Assembly: GCA_001665255.1 (NCBI GenBank)
Contig: LZSH01000066.1
Span: 1 to 40,365 of the forward strand
DNA: 40,365 nucleotides
Source of the DNA: Mycobacteriaceae bacterium 1482268.1
GTDB taxonomy: Bacteria; Actinomycetota; Actinomycetes; Mycobacteriales; Mycobacteriaceae
Direction: 5' to 3'
The notes beneath the pieces are model-generated. The model did no database searches. It saw only the letters and a list, made by a program, of their open reading frames with translations, and was not told the DNA's origin. Both the position numbers and the translations under genes were made by a program. Shown in pieces: positions 31,662-39,938 of this stretch (positions within the stretch are counted from its first letter, which is position 1; every line of letters starts with the position of its first letter).

Positions 31662-32891
31662 ATGAACACCAGAGCTGACGTGGTCGTGGTCGGCGCGGGC
31701 CCGGCGGGTTCGGCCGCCGCCGCGTGGGCGGCCCGCAGCGGCCGCGATGTGCTGGTGATCGACTCCGCCCAGTTTCCCCGCGACAAGGCGTGCGGCGACG
31801 GGTTGACGCCGCGCGCTATCGCCGAGATGCAGCTGCTCGGCCTCGGCTCGTGGCTCGACGGCCGGATTGCCCACCATGGGCTTCGGATGTCGGGTTTCGG
31901 CTCCGACGTCGAGATCGCGTGGCCCGGCCCGTCGTTTCCCAAGACCAGCAGCGCGGTGCCGCGCATGGAGCTGGACGACCGCATCCGGATGGTGGCTGTC
32001 GACGACGGCGCGAAGATGATGCTCGGCAATAAAGCCGTTGAGGTACAGCATGATTCGACGGGACGCGTGTCGTCTGTGCGGTTGGATTCCGGTGCTTCGA
32101 TCGAGTGTGAGCAGTTGATCGTCGCCGACGGTGCCCGGTCGACGCTGGGCCGTGTGCTCGGTCGCCAGTGGCACAAACAGACGGTGTACGGCGTGGCGAT
32201 CCGCGGCTACCTCGCGACGCCGCGCGCCAGCGAGCCGTGGATCACGTCGCATCTGGAGTTGCGGTCGCCCGACGGCGAGGTGCTGCCGGGCTACGGCTGG
32301 ATCTTCCCGCTCGGCAACGGCGAGGTGAACATCGGTGTCGGCGCGCTGGCGACGTCGAAGCGGCCCGCGGACGCGGCGCTGCGGCCGCTGATGTCGTACT
32401 ACGCGTCGCTGCGGCGTGAGGAGTGGGGTTTCGCGGGTGAGCCGCGGCTGGGGCTGTCAGCGCTGCTGCCGATGGGCGGCGCGGTGTCGGGCGTGGCCGG
32501 GCCGAACTGGATGCTGATCGGCGACGCTGCCGCGTGCGTAAACCCGTTGAACGGGGAGGGCATCGACTACGGGCTGGAGACGGGCCGGCTGGCCGCCGAG
32601 ATGCTCGACGCGGGTGACCTGACTGATTACTCGCAGGCGTGGCCCGCGCTGCTGCAGCAGCACTACTCGCGCGGATTCTCGGTTGCGCGCCGGCTGGCGC
32701 TGCTGCTGACGCTGCCGCGCTTCCTGCCGTTGACGGGTCCCCTAGCCATGCGGTCGGAGTTCTTGATGAACATCGCGGTGCGGGTGATGGCCAACCTCGT
32801 CACCGACGAGGACGCCGATTGGATCGCCCGCGTGTGGCGTCGCGCGGGCGCAGGCTCGCGCCGCCTCGACCGCCGCCCACCGTTCAGTTGA
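31662..32891 (+). CDS. menJ: Menaquinone reductase MenJ (geranylgeranyl-reductase family)
   Basis: A 409-residue flavoprotein that reduces one double bond in the menaquinone side chain, giving MK-9(II-H2) in mycobacteria. The FAD-binding GAGPAGS (11-17), FPRDKACGDGLTPRAI with the family cysteine, and GDAAACVNPLNGEGIDYGLETG near residue 287 are intact. It matches M. tuberculosis Rv0561c in sequence and neighbourhood. It faces the prenyl synthase grcC1 across a 21-bp shared promoter, so chain synthesis and chain reduction are probably tuned together. It is followed by a palindromic repeat. Confidence 0.93.
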   Translation: MNTRADVVVVGAGPAGSAAAAWAARSGRDVLVIDSAQFPRDKACGDGLTPRAIAEMQLLGLGSWLDGRIAHHGLRMSGFGSDVEIAWPGPSFPKTSSAVPRMELDDRIRMVAVDDGAKMMLGNKAVEVQHDSTGRVSSVRLDSGASIECEQLIVADGARSTLGRVLGRQWHKQTVYGVAIRGYLATPRASEPWITSHLELRSPDGEVLPGYGWIFPLGNGEVNIGVGALATSKRPADAALRPLMSYYASLRREEWGFAGEPRLGLSALLPMGGAVSGVAGPNWMLIGDAAACVNPLNGEGIDYGLETGRLAAEMLDAGDLTDYSQAWPALLQQHYSRGFSVARRLALLLTLPRFLPLTGPLAMRSEFLMNIAVRVMANLVTDEDADWIARVWRRAGAGSRRLDRRPPFS

Positions 32892-32900
32892 CGCGCACCT

Positions 32901-32973
32901 CTTTCCGCGAGCGTGCGCAAACTGCTGCAAATCGGCGGCGTGTCGAGCAGCAGACGCGCACGCTCGCGGAAAG
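32901..32973. repeat. Palindromic intergenic repeat, copy 1
   Basis: Perfect 18-bp arms CTTTCCGCGAGCGTGCGC (32901-32918) and the complement at 32956-32973, with further pairing inside (CTGCTG/CAGCAG). The core GCGAGCGTGCGCAAACTGC recurs at 33423 in the same orientation at roughly 84% identity over 49 bp. The right arm supplies GAAAGG, the ribosome site of the next gene. Confidence 0.75.
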
Positions 32974-32982
32974 GTGAGTGGC

Positions 32983-33420
32983 ATGTCGTTAGCGGTGTAC
33001 AGAGCGCCGATGCGGCCGCGCCGCGATGACGTCGACTGGGGTGCGGCCGTCGAGCGCGCACTCACCAAGGGATTGTGCGGATTCGGCGGGCCGAAGGAGC
33101 CGTCGGACGACCGCCAGGCCCGCCGCATCGACCGCTTCCGCGATGTCGACGACGGCTCGTTCGTCTGGACCCGCGACACCGACGGCATGTACTGGCTCGG
33201 CCGGATCCGCGGCCCGTACTTCTATGACAGCGACGACGAGGCCGCCGCTGTCGACCTGGTGCATGTCCGAGAATGTCGTTGGCTGGCAATGCCATTGCCC
33301 GAACAGAAAGTGCCGGCTGCCGTCATCGCGACGTTTCGGCGCGGCGGTCGCAACTTCCAGCAGACCCACGACCCCACCATCGGCGCCGAGAGCCAACGGC
33401 TGTGGGACGCGCTCAGCTAG
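32983..33420 (+). CDS. Hypothetical protein between two palindromic repeats
   Basis: A 145-residue acidic cytoplasmic protein with no signal or membrane segment. It reads VDWGAAVERALTKGLCGFGG, RRIDRFRDVDDGSFVWTRDT, YWLGRIRGPYFYDSDDEAAA, then VRECRWLAMPLPEQKVPAAV and TFRRGGRNFQQTHDP. The alternation of FVWTR, YWLGRI and RWLAMPL suggests a small beta-barrel. I do not recognise the family with confidence. ATG 32983 lies 8 bases after GAAAGG, which belongs to the upstream palindrome; GTG 32974 has no room for a ribosome site. A second copy of the palindrome begins directly after the stop. Confidence 0.65.
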   Translation: MSLAVYRAPMRPRRDDVDWGAAVERALTKGLCGFGGPKEPSDDRQARRIDRFRDVDDGSFVWTRDTDGMYWLGRIRGPYFYDSDDEAAAVDLVHVRECRWLAMPLPEQKVPAAVIATFRRGGRNFQQTHDPTIGAESQRLWDALS

Positions 33421-33423
33421 CGA

Positions 33424-33509
33424 CGAGCGTGCGCAAACTGCCGAAATTCCGCGGCGTGTCGTGGTGCAGACTCCCCCTTGCACGCGGGGAGGTGCCCCCA
33501 GCACGCTCG
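33424..33509. repeat. Palindromic intergenic repeat, copy 2, with nested GC-rich hairpin
   Basis: Arms CGAGCGTGC (33424-33432) and GCACGCTCG (33501-33509) enclose a body related to copy 1 (GCGCAAACTG...GGCGTGTCG...GCAGAC). About 29 bp (33471-33499) not in copy 1 are inserted after GCAGAC; they can fold on CCCC/GGGG and look like another small dispersed mycobacterial repeat. Confidence 0.65.
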
Positions 33510-33510
33510 C

Positions 33511-33537
33511 GCTAATGAGTGGGAGCTAATGAGTGGG
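33511..33537. repeat. 13-bp tandem duplication at the menG 3' end
   Basis: GCTAATGAGTGGG occurs at 33511-33523 and 33525-33537. The second copy contains the menG stop (TAG, complement 33526-33528) and last codons (PTH); the first copy lies between menG and the palindromic repeat, as a target duplication would. Confidence 0.7.
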
Positions 33538-34218
33538 TTTGGTCGCCGCGTGCAGCGCGACGATGCCACCGGTGAGGTTGCGCCAGCGCACCGCCGACCA
33601 ACCGGCGTCGGCGATCTGGCGCGCAAGGGTCGGCTGGTCCGGCCACGCCCGAATCGATTCCGCCAGATAGACATACGCGTCCGGGTTTGACGACACCGCC
33701 TGCGCGACTCGCGGCAGCGCTTTCATCAAATACTCCTTGTAGACGGTGGCGAACAGCGGGTTGGTCGGCGTGGAGAACTCGCACACCACAAGCCGCCCGC
33801 CCGGCCGCGTCACCCGAGCCATCTCACGCAAACCCGCAGCGTGATCGACGACGTTGCGCAACCCGAAGCTGATCGTCACCGCGTCGAACACCCCGTCGTC
33901 GAACGGCAATCGCGTCGCATCGCCCGCCACCTTGGGCACCGCCCTGCCCTCCCCCGCGGCGAGCATGCCCACCGAGAAGTCGGCCGCGACGCACCACGCG
34001 CCCGACCGCGTCAGCTCGACCGTCGACACCGCGGTCCCCGCCGCCAGATCGAGCACCTTGTCACCCGGGCCGATGCGCAACGCCGAACGCGTCGCACGCC
34101 GCCAGAACCGGTCCTGCCCGAGCGACAGCACGGTGTTGGTCAGGTCGTAGCGCCGCGCAACCGCGTCGAACATCGACGCCACCTCATGCGGATCCTTGTC
34201 CAGCGACGCCCTGTTCAC
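33526..34218 (-). CDS. menG: Demethylmenaquinone methyltransferase MenG (UbiE family)
   Basis: A 230-residue SAM-dependent methyltransferase, the last ring-modification step of menaquinone synthesis. Motif I is [15 protein letters not shown] (canonical LDxAxGTG, with the third Gly changed to Ala), preceded by [20 protein letters not shown], a UbiE signature. Motif II-like [25 protein letters not shown] and [14 protein letters not shown] are intact. GTG 34218 matches the family start ([17 protein letters not shown]). Equivalent to M. tuberculosis Rv0558. Its 3' end carries a 13-bp duplication next to a palindromic repeat. Confidence 0.95.
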   Translation of the reverse strand: MNRASLDKDPHEVASMFDAVARRYDLTNTVLSLGQDRFWRRATRSALRIGPGDKVLDLAAGTAVSTVELTRSGAWCVAADFSVGMLAAGEGRAVPKVAGDATRLPFDDGVFDAVTISFGLRNVVDHAAGLREMARVTRPGGRLVVCEFSTPTNPLFATVYKEYLMKALPRVAQAVSSNPDAYVYLAESIRAWPDQPTLARQIADAGWSAVRWRNLTGGIVALHAATKPTH

Positions 34219-34288
34219 GACCGCGACGCTACCTGTGGACTTCCGTACAGCGGGAATGGCCAGCGCCTAGCTGGGCATTGCACCTGTC

Positions 34289-35113
34289 ATGGCAGACAAA
34301 GTTTGGTTCATCACCGGGACATCACGTGGCTTCGGCAGGGAGTGGGCGATCGCAGCCCTGGAGCGCGGCGCCAAGGTCGCCGCGCCCGCTCGCGACACCA
34401 CCACACTGACCGACCTGGCCGAGAAATACGGCGACGCGCTGCTGCCGATCCAGCTGGACGTGACCGACCGCGACGCGGACTTCGCCGCAGTCAAACAGGC
34501 GCACGACCATTTCGGCAGGCTCGACATCGTCGTCAACAACGCCGGCTACGGCCACTTCGGCTTCATCGAGGAGCTGACCGAGCAGGAGGCCCGCGACCAG
34601 CTGGAGACCAACGTCTTCGGCGCGCTGTGGGTGACCCAGGCCGCACTGCCGTATCTGCGGGCCCAGCGCAGCGGGCACATCATCCAGGTGTCGTCGATCG
34701 GCGGCATCGTCGCCTTCCAGAACGTCGGCATCTACCACGCGTCGAAGTGGGCGCTCGAAGGCTTCTCGCAGGCGCTGGCGCAGGAGGTCGCGCCGTTCAA
34801 CATCCACGTGACGCTGATCGAACCGGGCGGCTTCGACACCGACTGGGCCGGCCCGTCATCCAAGCGCTCGACGCCGCTGCCCGACTACAAAGAGGCGCAC
34901 GAGGAAGCCGATCGCATCCGCGCCCAGCGGGTCGCCAGGCCCGGCGATCCGAAGGCGTCGGCGGCCGCGATCCTGAAGGTGGTCGACGCGCCTGAGCCTC
35001 CGCTACGCGTCTTCTTCGGCGAGTTGCCGCTGTCGCTGGCCAAGGCCGACTACGAGAACCGGCTCAAGACGTGGGAGGAGTGGCAGCCGGTTTCGGTTCT
35101 GGCGCAGGGCTGA
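34289..35113 (+). CDS. Short-chain dehydrogenase/reductase
   Basis: A 274-residue classical SDR oxidoreductase. The cofactor loop TGTSRGFG (10-16), NNAG (83-86), catalytic Ser at 135/136 (VSSIGG), Y149 and K153 (YHASK) are all present. The motif after beta-2 (PARDTTT) with Arg suggests NADP(H). The tail after 240 (EPPLRVFFGELPLSLAKADYENRLKTW segment) is typical of the subgroup often annotated as a general SDR with broad carbonyl substrates. It is not part of the core menaquinone cluster in M. tuberculosis, and no partner gene is obvious. Substrate unknown. Confidence 0.88.
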   Translation: MADKVWFITGTSRGFGREWAIAALERGAKVAAPARDTTTLTDLAEKYGDALLPIQLDVTDRDADFAAVKQAHDHFGRLDIVVNNAGYGHFGFIEELTEQEARDQLETNVFGALWVTQAALPYLRAQRSGHIIQVSSIGGIVAFQNVGIYHASKWALEGFSQALAQEVAPFNIHVTLIEPGGFDTDWAGPSSKRSTPLPDYKEAHEEADRIRAQRVARPGDPKASAAAILKVVDAPEPPLRVFFGELPLSLAKADYENRLKTWEEWQPVSVLAQG

Positions 35114-35322
35114 TCGGGCGGCCTCTGAGGTCCGAGTTGTCGGCGTGCCCGGCGGTCAACAAGGACAAGGGCATCTTGCAGAGCGGTAACGCCGTCGTTG
35201 GGCTGTCGTTGTCGTCCGCCTGCGGGCAGGTACCCCGCGACCGGGCGGCCTCAACTACTCGTTTGACGAGGTTCCGATCGGGCAAGCCCGAAAGAAACCA
35301 ACGATGGCGGCGGGAGAGAGCG
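35114..35322. other. Intergenic region upstream of the aconitase-like gene
   Basis: No gene, tRNA or clear operator is seen in these 209 bp. TTGACG at 35260-35265 is a possible -35 element; a matching -10 is not obvious. GGGAGAG (35312-35318) is the ribosome site of the following gene. Confidence 0.3.
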
Positions 35323-37290
35323 ATGCCGGCGAGTGTCAGCCACAAGTTGATCGAGTCCCATCTTGTCTCCGGAGAGATCGCGCCCGGCGAAGAGATCGCC
35401 ATTCGCATCGACCAGACGCTGACGCAGGACGCCACCGGCACCCTGGTGATGCAGGAGCTGGAGGCACTTGACCTGGACACTGCGAAAACCGAGGTGAGCG
35501 TTCAGTACGTCGATCACAATTTGCTGCAGACCGACGAGAAGAACGCCGAGGATCACGAGTATCTGCGCACCGCGTCCCAGCGCTTTGGTCTGTGGTTCTC
35601 CAAGCCCGGCAATGGGGTTTCCCACCCAACGCACATGCAGCGCTTCGGCATTCCGGGCAAGACGATGGTGGGTTCCGACTCGCACACTCCTGCCGCGGGC
35701 TCACTGGGCATGCTTGCGATCGGAGTAGGAGGCCTAGAGGTTGCGGTGGCCATCGCCGGCAAGCCGCTGCATCTACGGATGCCCGAGATATGGGGTATCC
35801 GTCTCGTCGGCACACTGCCAGAGTGGTGTTCGGCCAAAGACGTCATTCTCGAGCTGCTGCGCCGCCACGACGTCAAAGGCGGCGTGAACCGGATCATCGA
35901 GTATTTCGGTCCCGGGCTGGCCGGGCTGAGTGCAATGGATCGACATGTCATCGCGAACATGGGCGCCGAACTCGGCGCGACGACCACCGTCTTTCCCAGC
36001 GATGAGGAAGTGCGCGACTTCTTGCGGGCTGAGGGCCGTGAGGAGGACTGGATCCGGCTCGTGGCCGACGACGGCGTCGAGTACGACATCGACGAGACGA
36101 TCGATCTCTCGCAAATCGAGCCGTTGATCGCGAAGCCGTCGTCGCCGGGAAACGTCGTACCCGTACGGGAAGTCGCGGGCGAGAAGATAGCCCAAGTGGT
36201 AATCGGCTCGAGCGCGAATCCCGGGCTGCGCGACTTCGCCATCGCGGCGGCAATGGTCGAAGGCAGACAGACATCACCTGACGTCAGCTTCGATGTCAAC
36301 CCGACATCCCGGGAGATTCTCACGGACCTGACGAAAATGGGCGCTACGGCTTCTCTGGTGACCGGCGGCGCGAGGATTCACCAGGCCGGGTGCATGGGAT
36401 GCATCGGTATGGGGCAGGCGCCAGCGACTGGGCACAACTCGCTGCGCACGATGCCGCGTAATTTTCCCGGCCGGTCGGGCACGAAGGAAGACAAGGTGTG
36501 GCTGTGTTCTCCGGAGACCGCAACCGCATCAGCATTGACCGGCGCCATCACCGACCCTCGGGATTGGGCACACAACGAGGGCATCGATTATCCAACGCTG
36601 GACATGCCGAAGCGGCACAGCATCAACACTGCAATGCTCGTACCGCCGCTCGAACCACAAGAGGCACAACGAGTCACGGTCGTCAAGGGACCGAACATCT
36701 CTCGTTTACCCGACCCCGAGCCGTTGCTCGACGAGTTCGAGGCGCCCGTTCTGCTCAAGGTGGGCGACAACGTCTCCACCGACGAGATCTCGCCCGCCGG
36801 GGCCCGTGCTCTGCCTTACCGATCCAATATCCCCAAGTTGGCCGATTTCAGCTTTACGCAAATCGACGAGTCGTACCCCGAGCGAGCACTCGCCGCTCGG
36901 GAAACCGGCCACATCGTGGTCGGTGGCGACAATTACGGACAGGGCTCGTCGCGGGAACATGCGGCGATCGCGTTGCGCCACCTGGGCCTGAGGGTGGTCA
37001 TCGCCAAATCGTATGCCCGCATCCATTGGCAGAACCTCGCCAACTTCGGCGTACTGGCACTGGAGTTCATCGAAGCTGACGATTACGACGGCGTGGATCA
37101 GGATGACACGCTAGCCCTGGCAGACCTGCACAAGGCCATGGAGGGAACCGAACCCATCAAGGTTGAGAACGTCACCCAGAAGTCGTCGTTCGAAGTGCGC
37201 CATCGGCTTTCGCCGCGTCAGGCCGAGTACATTTTGGCTGGCGGCCTGATTCCGCAGCTGAATCGGGATGACGGCAGTGACTCCCCTTAG
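35323..37290 (+). CDS. Aconitase-family hydratase, short (655-residue) type, with Ser at a cluster-ligand position
   Basis: A 655-residue aconitase-family enzyme, shorter than the ~940-residue mycobacterial AcnA and closer to the ~650-residue bacterial putative-aconitase type. Visible are [21 protein letters not shown], the cluster motif C357-x-x-C360 in [10 protein letters not shown], the substrate/catalytic [17 protein letters not shown], and the swivel-domain [15 protein letters not shown]. The third expected iron-sulfur ligand, Cys in IGSCTN, is Ser297 here ([11 protein letters not shown]). It may hydrate citrate, homocitrate or a related acid. ATG 35323 has GGGAGAG upstream; the longer frame is non-family. 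Its stop overlaps mgtA by 4 bp, tail to tail. It is extra to the expected gene order. Confidence 0.82.
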   Translation: MPASVSHKLIESHLVSGEIAPGEEIAIRIDQTLTQDATGTLVMQELEALDLDTAKTEVSVQYVDHNLLQTDEKNAEDHEYLRTASQRFGLWFSKPGNGVSHPTHMQRFGIPGKTMVGSDSHTPAAGSLGMLAIGVGGLEVAVAIAGKPLHLRMPEIWGIRLVGTLPEWCSAKDVILELLRRHDVKGGVNRIIEYFGPGLAGLSAMDRHVIANMGAELGATTTVFPSDEEVRDFLRAEGREEDWIRLVADDGVEYDIDETIDLSQIEPLIAKPSSPGNVVPVREVAGEKIAQVVIGSSANPGLRDFAIAAAMVEGRQTSPDVSFDVNPTSREILTDLTKMGATASLVTGGARIHQAGCMGCIGMGQAPATGHNSLRTMPRNFPGRSGTKEDKVWLCSPETATASALTGAITDPRDWAHNEGIDYPTLDMPKRHSINTAMLVPPLEPQEAQRVTVVKGPNISRLPDPEPLLDEFEAPVLLKVGDNVSTDEISPAGARALPYRSNIPKLADFSFTQIDESYPERALAARETGHIVVGGDNYGQGSSREHAAIALRHLGLRVVIAKSYARIHWQNLANFGVLALEFIEADDYDGVDQDDTLALADLHKAMEGTEPIKVENVTQKSSFEVRHRLSPRQAEYILAGGLIPQLNRDDGSDSP

Positions 37291-38414
37291 GCGGCCTTGA
37301 CGCCCCGGGTGCCCAGCACCGCTTCGTAGTGGCCGATCAGCTCGTCGCAGATAGCCGGCCACGTGCGGCCGAGCACGCTGCGGCGGGCCGCCACCGAGTA
37401 GCGATGCCGCTCGGCGAGCAGGTGATCGACCGATGTCGTCAACCTGTTTTCGAACTCGCGCACCGGCAGCAACAGCCCGGTGTGCATGGGCGCCACCAGA
37501 TCTCGCGGCCCGCCCGCGTCCGGGGCGATGACCGGCAGACCCGACGCCATAGCCTCCTGTACGGCCTGGCAGAAGGTCTCGTGTTCGCCGGGGTGGACGA
37601 AGATGTCCATGCTGGCGTACGCCGCCGCGAGCTCCGATCCGTACAGCGCTCCGGTGAAAATAGCTGACGGCAAAAGGGATTCGAGCTTCGCGCGGTCCAC
37701 ACCGTCGCCGACGATCACCAGCTGAAGGTCGTCGCGGCGATCCAGCACCGCGAGGCGCTCAACGTGCTTTTCGGGTGCCAGGCGGCCGACGAAGCCCACG
37801 ATCGGCTTTCCGTCGGGCGACCACTGGCGGCGCAACCGCTCGTCTCTTGCAGACGGCGCGTACCCGGCGATATCGACCCCGCGCGCCCACTTGTGTACCC
37901 GGGGAATACGGTGCGCGACAAGGTTTTCCATCGCTGCCGTGGACGGCGCCAGCGTCCGGTCGACGCGGCTGTGCACCATTCGGGTCCACGCCCAGGCAGC
38001 CCGCGCCGTGAAGCCGATCCCGTAGCTCTCCGCGAAGCCGGCGACGTCGGTCTGGAATATCGCAACGGTCGGCACACCGATGCGGCGAGCGGCGTGCATA
38101 CCGCCCCAACCGAGCAGTGCCGGAGAAGCCAGGTGGACGACGTGAGGATCGAATCCCCGTAGCACCTTCACCATTCGGGGCCGCGGCACACCCAGCGGCA
38201 GCGAGGTGATCTTCGGGAACATCCGCGACGGCACCCGGTGGACACGGACACCGTCGTGCACCCGCTCCGCCGGCGCCTGGCCGCGCGGCGTGTCCGGCGC
38301 GATGACGAGGACTTCGTGGCCGTGATGACGGAGATGCTCCATCACCCGAAGCACCGAGTTGGTGACGCCGTTGACATTCGGGAGGAAGGACTCTGCGACG
38401 ATCGCAACGCGCAC
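37287..38414 (-). CDS. mgtA: GDP-mannose-dependent alpha-mannosyltransferase MgtA
   Basis: A 375-residue GT4-family (GT-B fold) glycosyltransferase following M. tuberculosis MgtA (Rv0557), which adds mannose to a glucuronosyl diacylglycerol in the lipomannan-related glycolipid path. Features are [20 protein letters not shown] at the N-terminus, [38 protein letters not shown] (donor domain), and the E-x7-E-type motif [20 protein letters not shown]. It acts on the cytoplasmic side of the membrane. GTG 38414 is the family start; the longer open frame reads into the upstream region. It lies next to the menaquinone genes as in M. tuberculosis. Confidence 0.93.
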   Translation of the reverse strand: MRVAIVAESFLPNVNGVTNSVLRVMEHLRHHGHEVLVIAPDTPRGQAPAERVHDGVRVHRVPSRMFPKITSLPLGVPRPRMVKVLRGFDPHVVHLASPALLGWGGMHAARRIGVPTVAIFQTDVAGFAESYGIGFTARAAWAWTRMVHSRVDRTLAPSTAAMENLVAHRIPRVHKWARGVDIAGYAPSARDERLRRQWSPDGKPIVGFVGRLAPEKHVERLAVLDRRDDLQLVIVGDGVDRAKLESLLPSAIFTGALYGSELAAAYASMDIFVHPGEHETFCQAVQEAMASGLPVIAPDAGGPRDLVAPMHTGLLLPVREFENRLTTSVDHLLAERHRYSVAARRSVLGRTWPAICDELIGHYEAVLGTRGVKAA

Positions 38415-38546
38415 CCCACGATGGTCGCACCGGCGGCTGTCGGCGAGGTTGCCTGCGGGGATACGACACGCGAAGTTCTCGTGCTCAAAGCCAAGTCCAT
38501 CGCTGCCGCCGTGAGGGTATTCTGCGCACAAGGAAGGGCGGTTGAC

Positions 38547-39254
38547 ATGCGAATTCCCCGCGCAGCGGTGGCGTTGACGGCGGCCCTGCTCCTAGGCGCC
38601 GTCGGGTGTACGAACCAGATACCCGGCACCGCGATCCAGGACCCGACACAGCCGCCATTGGCGCTCAGCGACGATGGATACGGCATCGTCGCGGGCTATC
38701 CGGACGCCCCTGTACAGATCGAGTTGTACACCGAACCGCAGTGCGGCCACTGTGCGCAGCTGCAGACCGCCTACGGCGCCGACATCGAACGGTCGATCAA
38801 CCTCGGCGAGCTCGCGGTGACCTACCGCCCGCTGACGTTCCTCGACAGCCCGAGCACCCACGAGTACTCCGCGCGCGTCGCCAATGCGATGTTCCTCGCG
38901 GTCGGCGCGCCCGAGGAGACCGACGAAGCGGATATGGCCTCGGGGCCGGAGTTTCAGCGGTTCGTCGAAGACCTGTGGGGTCATCAGCAACTCGGCGGCC
39001 CGGGGCCCAGTGACGCGCAGATGGCGAAAATGGCGGAGGATTCCGGAATGCCGGCCGACGTCGCGGACAGGATCGGCGGAGGCGACAGCGCCGACAACGT
39101 CAACATCGGCGAGATGGCCGCCTACAACTACGGCGCGCTGATCGGCATCGACCCGATAACCACCGGCACGCCAACGGTTTACGACCTCGACACCCAAAAG
39201 AAGGTGGATATTCAGGACGAGGACTGGCTCGACAACTTGCTGACTTCGGCCTGA
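38547..39254 (+). CDS. Thioredoxin-fold (DsbA-like) lipoprotein
   Basis: A 235-residue exported lipoprotein. The signal [20 protein letters not shown] ends at Cys21 in a lipobox-like AVGC. The mature part is a DsbA-type thioredoxin domain: [19 protein letters not shown] with the redox pair C66-G-H-C69, then a helical insertion (about 100-195), and [11 protein letters not shown] with the cis-proline (GTP). It probably forms or shuffles disulfides outside the membrane. ATG 38547 has AAGGAAGGG upstream. Its last 43 bp overlap the convergent Rv0556-like gene, an unusually long tail overlap. It is not in the corresponding place in M. tuberculosis, as far as I recall. Confidence 0.85.
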   Translation: MRIPRAAVALTAALLLGAVGCTNQIPGTAIQDPTQPPLALSDDGYGIVAGYPDAPVQIELYTEPQCGHCAQLQTAYGADIERSINLGELAVTYRPLTFLDSPSTHEYSARVANAMFLAVGAPEETDEADMASGPEFQRFVEDLWGHQQLGGPGPSDAQMAKMAEDSGMPADVADRIGGGDSADNVNIGEMAAYNYGALIGIDPITTGTPTVYDLDTQKKVDIQDEDWLDNLLTSA

Positions 39255-39742
39255 CGGACCATCCTGCGTTCGAAGAACGCCAGCCCCATCAACGCCGCGC
39301 CTGCCACGAGCCAGCCGACCACCGCGATGGATCCGGCCGGAATGATGGCCAGCGCCGCGTTGCGGTCCTGCACCCGGACGAGGTCGGGGTTGTTCTTGTC
39401 GTATTCGACGTAAATCCGCATGCCCGTGTCCAATTCAGAGGGATAGAGCACGCCGAGTTCAGGCCGATAGGTGACGCGGTCGGGGGTGACGAACTCGATC
39501 GTCGACCGCCGTGGCCCCGCGCTGAGCACCTCGGCAGCGGCCACTCCCATATGGGCTTCGATCTGCCGGTCGTTGCGCCACGCGCCGAGCACCAGCAGCA
39601 GTGATTGCACGGTCACCAGACATGCCGCGAGAACAATGCCGATGCGTATCCGGCGGAACGTGCGCGCTGGGCGGGTCTCGCCGGGTTCGCCATACAGGTG
39701 CGGAATTACACTGCGCACCAACAGCTTGACCCGTTTGATCAC
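39212..39742 (-). CDS. Rv0556-like membrane protein (DUF3592-type)
   Basis: A 176-residue protein with two membrane helices (about 33-53 and 133-155) and a beta-rich loop between ([40 protein letters not shown]), the layout of DUF3592 proteins. It occupies the place of M. tuberculosis Rv0556 between menD and mgtA. Its GTG start overlaps the menD stop (GTGA, 39739-39742), so it is translationally coupled to menD. Function unknown; the coupling hints at a link with membrane quinone synthesis or its assembly. Confidence 0.8.
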   Translation of the reverse strand: MIKRVKLLVRSVIPHLYGEPGETRPARTFRRIRIGIVLAACLVTVQSLLLVLGAWRNDRQIEAHMGVAAAEVLSAGPRRSTIEFVTPDRVTYRPELGVLYPSELDTGMRIYVEYDKNNPDLVRVQDRNAALAIIPAGSIAVVGWLVAGAALMGLAFFERRMVRQAEVSKLSSQSSS

Positions 39743-39938
39743 AGGGCAGCCTTGATCGATGCGTGCAGCGCCCGCAGCGACGACCGGTCGGCCTTCACCT
39801 CCAGCACCCGCATGCCGTCGAACGGCTCGCTCAGCGCGGCCGCCAGATCATCGACCTCCATCTGTCGGCTCTCGACGTGGTACGCGCGGCACAGGGCGCC
39901 GACGTCGACGTCATGCGGAGTGCCGAAGATGCGCGAGG
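39739..39938 (-). CDS. menD: MenD, C-terminal end (partial, minus strand)
   Basis: The last 66 residues of MenD (SEPHCHC synthase, a ThDP enzyme of menaquinone synthesis): [40 protein letters not shown] and [16 protein letters not shown], then TGA. The position directly before the Rv0556-like gene matches M. tuberculosis. Upstream of 39938 the minus strand stops resembling MenD, because the preceding part of the gene appears on the opposite strand. Confidence 0.9.
39864..39938 (+). repeat. 75-bp perfect inverted repeat, left arm (menD)
   Basis: Exact reverse complement of 40290-40364. The match ends at 39863 (T against the G at 40365) and at 39939 (G against the T at 40289). The arms flank 351 bp of menD-coding sequence. 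Confidence 0.95.

Noticed and set aside
31641..32252. Long N-terminal extension of GrcC1
   Set aside because: It is the antisense of menJ; the family start is GTG 31640.
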